Below, piece by piece: positions 46,654 through 56,696 of a stretch of 64,000 nt of DNA. Position 1 is the stretch's first letter. Each line of letters begins with the position of its first letter. The stretch comes from Prostheceraeus crozeri. Its lineage: Eukaryota > Platyhelminthes > Polycladida > Euryleptidae. The stretch is from contig CAJQUW010007072.1 of assembly GCA_907163375.1 (NCBI GenBank), forward strand, positions 268,279 to 332,278. Reading direction: 5' to 3'. The translations under genes were made by a program, and so were the position numbers. Under the pieces are notes generated by a model. That model had not been told where the DNA came from. It ran no database searches and worked only from the letters and a program-made list of their open reading frames with translations.

Positions 46654-49600
46654 CCCGGGACGAACACACCAGATGCTTTTGTTAAATATTTGGCAAATAC
46701 TTGACAACATTTTACTAAACTTCTACTAAAATTTTATCAAATATTTATCTAACATATCTAACCTAATTATTTACAAGATTCTCCACTAGGGAAATTGTTT
46801 AACTTTGGCGTCTTCCGTTTCCTGGATCCTTCGAATTTTTTTGACCGTGTCGTGTCTTGATTTGATAGCTGATGATTTGCCAATTTTTAGCAAATAGCAA
46901 ATTATTTGGTAAAATTCTAATTAAATGTCTCAAATTTCTCTCTGATATTATCTTACACAACTCTTACGTGAATTCCCAACAAAAAACATTCTACAACTGT
47001 TCAGAAAATGTCGTGAATTTGCTATAAAAACATTCCAAAAAATGTTATATGTTCAAATGACAATACATGAGAATATTATGAAAATGTTTTCTTAAAACAT
47101 TTTTAGAATGTTTTCTAGACATGCCCCAATATTTTGCCACAACATATATCGTAGATGAACTGTAGTTTTATCAATAAAATGTGAGCATCCTGCGAATCCA
47201 CTTAATGAGTCAAGATGAAACTAAGTTTAACGATGTGTAAATATATTGCATTATAATTATAACATGTATAATTTACACATCATAAAACTTGTGGGTTTGA
47301 TCTTGACGCATAAAGTGGGTTCGCAGACCGCTCACATTCTATTGATAAAATTACAGTTACCCTACGCCGTGGCAAAACATTGATGAAATTTACCGTTGAT
47401 ATTAATTGAATATATTGTTGATCGAAGTCATCCTGCTGCGAAATGCTCCAAGGATTAACAGCAGAAAAACTCAATGCTGCTAAAGCCAAAACATTCGGAG
47501 GCAGTGATAAGAATAGCCCTACATATTTATACATTATAACTGTTGATTGCTGTCATCATGCTACGAAATGCTCCAAGGATTAACAGCAGAAAAACTCAAT
47601 GCTGCTAAAGCCAAAACATTTGGAGGCAGTGATAAGAATAGCCCTACATATTTATACATTATAACTGTTGATCGAAGTCATCCTGCTACGAAATGCTCCA
47701 AGGATTAACAGCAGAAAAACTCAATGCTGCTAAAACCAAAACATTCGGAGGCAGTGGCAAAGAATCACATAATTTAAAGACTCACCTCATCAGCAGATGT
47801 CAGCCTACAGAACTGTCGTAATTGTTCCTCTACCATCAATTGTGCTGGTTTGGTCAGTTTCAATCAGTTCCTATTTATGATATCTCTTTGATAGACAATG
47901 ATATTGCGGTCTGAAATGCACAATAGAGTTTTTGATGCAAAAAGTATTGAACGTATTTGACGCACATAAGAGAAGGAATAGGCCATACAGAATGTAGCAT
48001 AATTGAAAAATAGGAAGATGACACAGGTTTTGATCGAGCTTCTATTATAAGAATCAATCAGGTGATATTTTTAACTATCTTAGTATCTTTTATCATCCCA
48101 ATAATTTACAACAGCACGAATTAATCCATAACACATTTTCCCACGGTGGACAACATATGCCGGTTAAGCAGAAAATCCGATTTGATATTTGATGTCAAAT
48201 AATTTCCCCATTAACTGAAATCAGTAACAATAACGTACCCTCAAATGTCTTGCACAAATCCAAATTATACAGTGAAGCATTTGACCTATTTAAAAAACCA
48301 CAAAAATTCGTATTTAAAAAAGTATGCCAACCCTGCATGTAGGCCTGACAAACGACGGTTTGGATGTGCACGCAAGCTACATTATCGACAGTATCAATCA
48401 GCGAATTAAAGGAAGATTCAATCTTTTTCCACACGACTAGCTGGTGCAGTGATAATAGTGTGGTCCCAAAGAAGCCCTGTGATCCTGATGTTTAGCACGA
48501 CCACTTCACTTCAGTCATGTATCTTGGACAGTTTCAATGCCACATTGGTGGACTACTTTTTAGTATCCCTTTCTCTCTCAAGAATAGATTTTCAGTAGAT
48601 TCAATGACACATGAGACGACTGCTGTGCACATTGCTAAGAGGTGCGCGCTGTCATGGTGAGGATTGTCCATAGAATATGGATTCTCTCTCTATCCTCGAT
48701 TCTGATGAATTTCAGAGGAAGTTAACTTTCTTATGATTTGATACGATTTGATGAGGGACCACACTATCATCATCGTACCGACCAGCTCCCGAATGAAACA
48801 CCCACTGGAAGGCAGCCGCATACGCTGCGGATTCTATTCGAGAATCCGGAGAACGCTTGCAATTTTTTTAAATGGAGGAAATTGATGTTTATTTACCACC
48901 CATTTTGGGAAATATGCCTCATCATCAAGGATCGAAGTCTCCATCTCCTATCATGATGAATCACACGATTAATTCTTTAACTGAATGTACATTTTATTTG
49001 GTAATTGAAGGACATTATAATTTGAATGGTTGGCTTAGAATGTTTTTTCAAGTCATCTGTTTTTACACCTGATTTACAAATACAATTTATTTGCTACTGA
49101 CATGTCTGAATAATAGTGACGCACTATATGCACTCCATCTGGACACCCGACGCTAATGATCTTAAACAAAGGATGACAACATGCATATTACAGTATCTTC
49201 AATGAATAGAGAAAACTGCGCCGTCAGTCTTCACTTCGACGAGCGGAATCACACCCACACACAATTCATGAGGAATCCGTGAACTGACTGATAGACGTAG
49301 AGCGCGGCGAAGAAATGCTGTGCAATGTTCGAAGTCGGGAGGCTCGCCATCTTGAAGACATGATAATCCCTTATCAGAATAGGTCAGAAATATAAATCCG
49401 ATAATTGCAGAGGTTGGGATGCATTAGAATAAAGTAATGCTTTAGAAATAATCATGAAAACTGATTACTCGTGCAACATGCTCGTGACACACTCGTGAAA
49501 CATCGGGAAATGATGGCAACTCTCTGAGCGCCTTATACAGACTTCTAAATATAGCACATAGTATAGGATTCTCGTCACGGGAATTCCTATCGTTTCCTGA

Positions 49601-50221
49601 GAACGGTTAGAGCAAGTTCGAAGCGATTACTACAGTTTGATAGGATCTCAGAGTCGGTGAAATTTCACACGACTTAAACTGTTTCTTCGATTTAAGGCTC
49701 TCGATATCATGACGTATCGAGTAGTTTTCACACAGATAATACACAAGATTCATACAAGCAATATGGAAGTAAAACATACAATTTCGAACACAAGATCTGA
49801 TTGCTACATTCGTGTTGAAACTTATTTTTAAGCTCATTTGACCAAGCATCGAATCACAGGTCTTCAATGAGATATATTAGTGAATCAATGCCTTTTGTGA
49901 CAATTTCTCATCGATTCTTGTCAATCAAAAGTTTAATGATCCTGACAACACACTGCGTTTTGGATGGCATATCAGATCTTATCTGAAAACATGTATTTAA
50001 TTAATATTTTGTTCTGACATTTAGGATAATTTGACTAATATTTCATAAATATTTAACAAAATTAAAAAGTTTTTTATAATTTTATTATTTTGCTTAGAAA
50101 CTGGTAGGCCTCTAACAAAATTAGCAAACATAGTAGGAATTTATCAAAATTTCTATTTTTCACAAAATTAGCAAACAGCTAGCAAGTTTCTAACAAAATT
50201 ATTCGGTTTGCTCGTCCCGGG
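46654..50221. mobile_element. 3.57-kb TIR element nested in element B
   Basis: The left end CCCGGGACGAACACACCAGA and the right end, read inward, CCCGGGACGAGCAAACCGAA are inverted copies, with weaker similarity continuing ~45 bases (TTTTGTTA shared). TA flanks both sides (46652-46653, 50222-50223). Subterminal TTTTGTTA, TTTGCTAATTTTGT and similar words recur. Inside is a 125-bp tandem repeat (47416-47755). I recognised no transposase, so it is probably non-autonomous. The CCC start and 2-bp duplication resemble elements A and B, so it could be an EnSpm relative. Confidence 0.78.
47416..47755. repeat. 125-bp tandem repeat, ~2.7 copies
   Basis: Units begin at 47416, 47541 and 47666 (TGTTGATCGAAGTC and variants) and share ATGCTCCAAGGATTAACAGC and AACATTCGGAGGCAG blocks at about 97% identity. 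Homogeneous copies point to a recent duplication. On the minus strand the unit reads partly as a hydrophobic peptide, but 125 is not a multiple of three, so a coding role is unlikely. Confidence 0.88.
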
Positions 50222-50284
50222 TAATTGTACAGTCTGGTTTACTCTGGACAGATGTCAAAATGCAAAAACCGCCTCTCAGAAATC

Positions 50285-51063
50285 ACAACTTTCAAACAGA
50301 AGTATTGGCCATAAAGTATGGTTAGAAGAACTGAATAAAGTTAGTCCATCTATATTTACTTTGATCTCAAGTGAGTGGCTGCCCTTACCGCTCTCTAAAT
50401 TTGAAATGAGACCTTTCGAAACAAGAAATTCAATATTCTCAGATATCGAAAATTATCCTATTTTTCCTTCAGAACGATCTTTCTCGTATAAACCGGACGG
50501 ATTGTTTGCTGCCTCAACATATGTAACGATGATGGAACTGAAATTCCATGTCGATTTAAACTCTGCAGAAGAAAATTCATTCCTGCCCTGCTCGGGTGGT
50601 ATACATGATAGAACTCCAGAAGATCATCAGTGAGCGAAGTAGGTGATGCTGAGTTATCTAGATCTTGGTGTGGGGTTACTTAGGGCTATCTTCGAAACCA
50701 CTTCCACTTTCTACTTCGGAATAATCCTCTACAGCATTCCAATCGATTTCATCGTCTGAATCAAAAAGGACATGTGAATAGGATGCCTTGGTGTCTGGAA
50801 CTGAGTTGTCAAAATAGGGCTTATCGGAGTCATTATCAGACCTATCTGCTCGACCAAATAGCCTAATTGCATCTGCTGCTGTAGCCGAAGAAGTTCTGCT
50901 GTTCTCCTCGACATTTGAATATATCTATAAAGAGATACCATACTACGCTGCTTCTGTTGGATGATAGGGACATCACCGCCAATTTTGTAAGGTGACATAC
51001 CTGAGGTATAGTTGTGTTGATTTTGTGCATCATGGAAAGTCCCAGAGATAGGTTTTCATGCAT
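50285..51063 (-). pseudogene. Element B EnSpm transposase, N-terminal block
   Basis: On the minus strand, an acidic stretch (LFDSDDEIDWN..EDYSEVESGSGFED, about 50780-50690) precedes DDLLEFYHVYHPSRAGM and FLLQSLNRHGI at 50631-50550, and VNIDGLTLFSSSNHTLWPIL at about 50350-50290. Each has a direct counterpart in element A at the same order and spacing (DDLRFFYLTYHPGREGM, FILQSLNRHNI, INIDGLPLFSGSNFQLWTIL). Stops and frame changes interrupt the copy. Homology fades near 50285, and the 46654-50221 insertion follows at once. It is an inactive relative of the element A transposase. The plus-strand open frame across the same bases is an antisense shadow. Confidence 0.82.
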
Positions 51064-54000
51064 TCAGCAATATAGCATTTACTTTTTGATATCTATGTGG
51101 GAGAGGAATCGGGGCTGCTACTTGGGCTTTATGACTGCGGTGTTATAAAAGTAAAAATTGTCAGTGTTCTTCATTCGTGGGAGAAACACAGGAGTAAGTT
51201 ATGAAAATTTATTTCAATAGTAAGTGCTACAATTCTAAAAAAGTTATTCTGCTTATTGCCATAATGAGTTTTATGACTTCACTACTTCTTCGCGTGGTAC
51301 CGGTATCTACTCTTACTGGAAGCTTCATTCTTTTGATCGTGGTGATATACTCCGTTTTCTGTGTAACATTTTTTCGATAAGCTCTCTATAATTTGGGATG
51401 ATTTTGTTTGTAGTCAATAATTCGTTTATCAGATTAAGTCAGCAAATTTTAACAGGCATGTTTTAGAAATCATGCAAGTTGTAAAGAACTTTCAGGTTTT
51501 TGTTAGTTAAGCTCTAGGACTCATAAAACTCAAGTTCCCTTTAAGTCCTTCGCAAGCGGCCTAGATTTTACTTAACATTTCAGCTAGGGGTCTCGAATAT
51601 ATCAGCCTTACTTGGGGAACTGTTTCCTTATGATAAATGATAATATTTGGAGCTCCTGCTTCAGGAATAGAAATATCAATTTCAATGTACTGTGCTAATA
51701 TTCTATCAATTCTGAAAATTAGATCATGAAATGGTGAATATTATTACAAATAAATAGGAATTCTCTCTATTCATACATGTAAACCTGTTACAAGAGTGCT
51801 TACCTAAGTTCACAGTTCAGAGTTAAAAGAGTTTTCCACATGGGGCAAATATAGGGGCTATTCCATCGTAGTGATAAACACAAGTATTGGATATACCTCA
51901 AATCCGTAGGTCTAATACTTGCTGCCTCACTTCAAAACCCCATTCGCGCAGCTGCATACCGATGCGAGGTGACATAACCAACATAAGCATACATTTATGA
52001 ACAGGTGAGAATATCTACGATTTATGAAGCCACGTAATTTTACTGTCAAAGAGATTGAATCTCAAATTTACAATAAAAAACATCGTCTACTTGCAGCAAA
52101 TTTCATGTGTATCGTTATTATAAGCTTGTTGCTCCAAAATTCATTACGAGTAGCCTGTCAAGCTTAGTGGTGAAAGCTAAAAATATATGGGCTGTAAACC
52201 AGAACATCATCACATCACAGTGTTCGATTTCGGTGACATTGCATTTTTTTCATTCTTCGAAAATGCTTTATTGAACCCAATGTTAGCATGTGCAAGAGGT
52301 GAAAAGTTGAAATCTCCAACCACAAGTATTGTGTGCAAACATCTCCTAGCTAGCCATTGCAGAACTGGGCTCCTTTTCAATCTACACCCATCAACTAATG
52401 ATGCAAATCCTTGAATGGCGTATAGAAGCACGAAACTTTGTCCAGAATTATAACACAGGGGAGATCATAGTATGTTTCATAATTCAACAAGTGCAAAAAC
52501 TTGAATGTCGCACACCCAAAATCTAATTCATGACAGTGCAAATCACGCATTTAATAAGATCAAAAGATTTATACCTAATAGAAACACATTAATTATTGCT
52601 GCTACCGGTCACCACTATTATTGCGACAATTATGTTCTCTTACTCAGTTAACATAATGATAAGTAGATTCCATAACGAAAGGCTTAGCGAAAAGTCAATT
52701 GCATAGTAATAAAAATCAAAATCATTTCATAAATGACCACCTAAATACGAACAGTGCTATCCATCTGTCATCGATAGACTTCTCCTCTCATTATGTAATA
52801 ACTTCATTCCCAAAATGAAAGTGGCTTCGTAATGCGTGTAAATTGTGGCAGTACAAGGGGACTAATATGCAATTGCACCCTTAGCTCCCTCTCGTCTCCT
52901 GATGGTCCTGATCGGTTGATCTGTTGTCCAATATCAAGATTTATAGAAGACCATTCGACAATCGGGATCCCTGTCATACCCAAACCCTACTTGCAAAATT
53001 TCGTCCCCAATCCAGGCGACAAATGTCCACTTTCTTGTTCCCCTGCAAGTTCGTGCACGCGCAAATGTAGGCCGACCAACGTTGAAAAAAATATTTTTGA
53101 AAAAAGCCAGATTTTAACGAGTTCGTGTTAGCAAATACAAATTATCAGATGGCAATCAATATACATTCAGCAATTTTTACATCTCCAATGATGATAATTA
53201 TAATCTGTTAAGCATTGATAAGTAACCAAGTTTATAAATACTCTGAAGGAATCATGAAAAAAGTGCATCGGCAAAGTATGAAGTATCATATATGGACTTA
53301 ACTTGTAGTACCTTATTGAATAAATAGATGTGTGTTTTTAAAATTTACAAGCTTAGACAAAAATATTTTCATCGAAGGCATTCATCCGCGCAGAATGAGG
53401 TCAAAATGTAAGATCTACGCCCACGCGAAGCTTAGGGGTCTAAAACCTCTATTAATATTTATTAAAGAAATTTTATCAGTGAATTGCTCCAAGCAATTCA
53501 TGTGTTCCTTGAAGTACATGGTTGAAGTACAGCATAGTAGTATGTATGTATAATAATATAATGAGACATGAATTAATTTTTTTCTGTAATTTTATATTAT
53601 AATCTATGTTATATTTTAATAATGATGTTAATTTTGAAGAACTTCAGTGTCACATGAGACAAACGTGCCATAAGAAATTGCATATAACTTTAGAAAAATC
53701 TGCAATTCGATGACGGGTTCTTTTATGTTTGTAGCGTGCTCAGCTGTATGCATTTGTTGTAACCTATGTGCTGTTGCATTTCAATCGTGTGTTTCTGGCA
53801 TCAGAATCTCTTGCCTAACTAAATCTAGTGTCGTTTCAAAGTCACATCAACTTCGTTGAAGTTTTAAGTCTGAATGAAGCATTCGGGTATTCAATTTATA
53901 TAATTTTTTTGGCTGCTAATTAGTCGCTAAAATATCCACGATTTCGCCGATTGGCGAAAAATCAACTCGGATTAGTAAACAAATATCTACCAACTAATTA

Positions 54001-54178
54001 TAGCAACTTTTTCGAAACCTGTTGTTTTTTAATTTTACACATGTTTTTGGATAGATAATGACCATTTTCACATGTGCAGATAGTTTTTACACGAAAATGA
54101 ACCTTTAAAAAAATTATCCACAAAATCGCTATCTCGCCGGATAATCTGTTGATATTAGCAAGATGCGCTCCCACAGGG
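51064..54178. other. 5' non-coding part of element B
   Basis: About 3.1 kb from the coding start to the right end, matching the ~3.07 kb of element A once its nested MITE is removed. No gene recognised. Short subterminal GCCGGATAATCTG/ATTAGC words precede the right end. Confidence 0.55.
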
Positions 54179-54519
54179 GACTTTGCGTCTCATGTGTCTG
54201 CATGCATCAGAGGCTAAACAATGTGATAGGACCTCAGTTTCATTCTCAGGGAAGACAGAACATGCTTAGCGGTTCATCCGTGGTTCAAGCGGCAGCGCAG
54301 ACAACCGTAGACGACGCGCAAACTATAAACGCTCGCCCGCGCGTATTCATAAACATTCCCCATGTGTTTTCCCCATGTTTTAACAGCATCAGATCAAGTG
54401 ATTTCTGACTATTAGTGCAGCGCGTATGTACGCGGGTAGAAGAATAGAATGTCCTTAACCACGGATGTTTGGGGTGTTCCGTAATTACGCGTGAATCACG
54501 CGTGGCATGTCACCAAGTG
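54179..54519 (+). mobile_element. MITE, CACTAGGTGACAT family (copy 3, right part)
   Basis: It resumes at GACTTTGCGTCTCATGTGTC, exactly where the left part at 40726 stopped, and ends GTGGCATGTCACCAAGTG. Together with 40563-40726 it makes one MITE of ~500 bp split by element B. Confidence 0.83.
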
Positions 54520-55740
54520 ATGCATCGTCTACGGCTATCTCAGTACAAATGTATTGGAATAAATTCATGATATAGAAATGATCAGTAGCCCGATTTGATG
54601 ACACGATTTGGAATTTTCTCAAAGGAGTCATGTGCGAAAAGTTTCATAAGATTATTTGATTTTTATCAATTAGCTACCCGGTTTAACGGTTTATGAGGCC
54701 TATAATTAAGTACCGCGGTACCTATATTCAACCATTAAACCGGGTAGCACTGTCACGTTGGCAAGGTACACGGCAAAGGTGGACCTATAATTTTCACAGC
54801 TTTTCTAGTAGGCAGTAATCAAAACTTGAGAAAGATTATTATTTGAGGGCAGCTTAATTTAAGTACCGGTACCGTATGCTTAATTTGGATGGAACCACAC
54901 TGGGTGACATTCCGCGCGTAATTCACGCGTAATTACGGAACACCCACACGGTGTCCCCAAATCAAGATTAAGATTAAAAAATATACCATGAGCGAAACCG
55001 TGATTTTCTGTTAGAATACAACCTTAGGGTCTGAGAAACGCGAAAACAAAAATCCTTTAAAGCCAAATTTTTGAGAAATCGCAATTTTAAAAAATTGTGA
55101 GGAAATCAATAAAAAATGACCTCATATTTGTAGTTTTAAAGGAAACTGCGTCAAACAACTCCATGAAATACGGTAGTTAAGCCTATATACATCATATATT
55201 TAGTGGCAAATGCAAATTATCTGTAATGCATGTATATACATACTGAAAGCTTGTAATTGTTTATAAGTAGTATAATATGCGTTTTACAGCAAATTTAATT
55301 TCACCCGTAAAATTAAGTTAAAAGTGCTTGTAATTTCAAACGATAACATGTGTAATGCATGTCAGTGGTTGCCTGTAAATCAAACCTCAGCGTTTATGTC
55401 CATCAAATTATGTCAGCAAATATTTTTTCTCAGTTCATAATTTTAGCGCGCATGTTGCATCCTCAGAAGCATAGATATCCGACCATTCTTCTTTATACAC
55501 GCATCGATTGTCTTTGGCTGCTATGTCCTGCTGTCGGATATCTAAGTTTGAACAAGTAGATGACGCGTGCGTCCGTGTCCGTCCTTTTCACACATCAGTC
55601 ATCATACCATAGCGCATCACGAGATCGAAACAATACTCATTTGAAACACACATCTAGTAGAGGCTCGTGCATGAGGTGATGAGTCATCACTTCGTATTGA
55701 TATATGCCTACATCGATTCTCATGAAAGCGATCGAGCGAA
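54520..55740. other. Intergenic; MITE end fragment and a palindrome
   Basis: A 12-bp perfect palindrome GTACCGCGGTAC near 54711 lies inside a wider inverted repeat (TACCCGGTTTAACGG and AACCGGGTA, about 54675-54748). A solo end of the MITE family lies at 54898-54945. No gene seen. Confidence 0.5.
54898..54945 (+). repeat. Solo end of the CACTAGGTGACAT MITE family
   Basis: CACTGGGTGACATTCCGCGC followed by ACGCGTAATTACGGAACACCC matches the terminus of copy 1; the rest of the element is absent. Confidence 0.65.
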
Positions 55741-56435
55741 ATGGCTGCAGCCTGTAAAATCGTCGACGAAATTCATGACCGAAATAGAAAGAAAGTTTGT
55801 GTTATTTGTTATCGCAAATCGTCTCGAGCCTTTTCACCGAAGGAAACTGACTACGTAAGAGAACATCTGATTGATAATTTTACCATCCATAACTCAGATT
55901 TTCCATCTGGCACCTGCAACGGTTGTCATCTGCTACTGGTGAAAGCTGATAAGAATGAGGATGTCACTCTTCCTTTAGCCGACGACTACGATCCTCAGCG
56001 TTCTATCGCAACGGTTGCATCAGCGTTGCATATGCAACGGTTGTCATCTGCTACTGGTGAAAGCTGATAAGAATGAGGATGTTACTCTTCCTTTAGACGA
56101 CGACTACGATCCTCAGCGTTCTATCAATACTCGTTCGTCGGAGACATGTGACTGTCGAATTTGTACCGTCGCGAAGAAGAACAAGCAAGATGCCATCAAA
56201 CTTAAACGAAAATCTGGTCGTTGACTATAAAGTCTGTGGTAATTGTTATACTAAACTCTATCGAGGCTGCAGTCATTCGGCACAAATGTGTTCTTCCATA
56301 CGACAGAAAGTTTCCAACGCCGAGGCTCTACTCGATTCTCCAAATGCAAAAACAAAGCAACGGGTTGCTGCCCGAATAATCAAAGAATCGCCCATGTTAT
56401 CTACAGTCCGTTTCATAAAAAGTGGATCATCCTAA
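55741..56435 (+). pseudogene. Cys-rich, probably zinc-binding protein of a multicopy family; broken
   Basis: It starts MAAACKIVDEIHDRNRKKVC (ATG at 55741). Paired cysteines follow: CVICYR, TCNGCH, TCDCRIC, then CGNCYTKLYRGCSHSAQMC, ending in a short Ala/Lys-rich helix (TKQRVAARIIKE). This order recalls an uncharacterised multicopy family I have seen in marine invertebrates and cnidarians, but I cannot name it. A 118-bp tandem duplication (units at 55915 and 56033) shifts the frame, since 118 is not a multiple of three, and a second shift occurs at about 56200-56225. AATAAA follows at 56446-56451. Two breaks make this copy a probable pseudogene. Function unknown; metal binding is inferred from the cysteines. 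Confidence 0.6.
55915..56150 (+). repeat. 118-bp tandem duplication inside the Cys-rich gene
   Basis: Units at 55915 and 56033 share TGCAACGGTTGTCATCTGCT to CCTCAGCGTTCTATC with only a couple of differences. The near identity shows that the duplication is recent. Confidence 0.88.
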
Positions 56436-56445
56436 AATTTGACTA

Positions 56446-56451
56446 AATAAA
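56446..56451 (+). terminator. Poly(A) signal after the Cys-rich gene
   Basis: AATAAA about ten bases beyond the end of the Cys-rich frame, in the right orientation. Confidence 0.45.
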
Positions 56452-56696
56452 ACATAAGTATGATACAGAAAGCATTTTTCATGTTATTTCATGTCCCTAA
56501 TATATTTAAATGTCCTTATATAATCTGATAAGCTATGATACAGTAACGGTTCTTAAGAAGCTAATATTTTTTGGCCCTACCCTTATTGTCAATGACATTA
56601 CCAATTCGTCTAGGCATTGATTCGATGATATCGTTGATTTTTGACTGATCTAACTTTCTCCACTCTCTTTTTAACAGTGACGTAAGTAGTAACAAA

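Larger units (their letters stand above)
40727..54178 (-). mobile_element. EnSpm/CACTA-type transposon, element B (13.45 kb with nested insertions)
   Basis: The left end CCCTGTGGGAATGCATCTAG and the right end, read inward, CCCTGTGGGAGCGCATCTTG are inverted copies. GA flanks both sides (40725-40726, 54179-54180), a 2-bp duplication within a MITE whose two parts lie outside. Two later elements (45204-46571 and 46654-50221) are nested inside. Subtracting them leaves ~8.5 kb, close to element A without its MITE (~8.69 kb). A decayed transposase homologous to that of A lies on the minus strand at 51063-50285, and possibly also at 44685-44455. Subterminal TTAGC/GCTAA words recur at both ends. It is older and more decayed than A. 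Confidence 0.85.

Noticed and set aside
50208-50633. A 141-codon open frame on the plus strand
   Set aside because: The opposite strand encodes EnSpm transposase motifs matching element A, so this frame is antisense shadow.
54163-54408. A frame shared by the MITE copies at 32.9 and 54.2 kb
   Set aside because: The likeness comes from shared MITE DNA; the frame is short, lacks motifs and is not open in copy 1.
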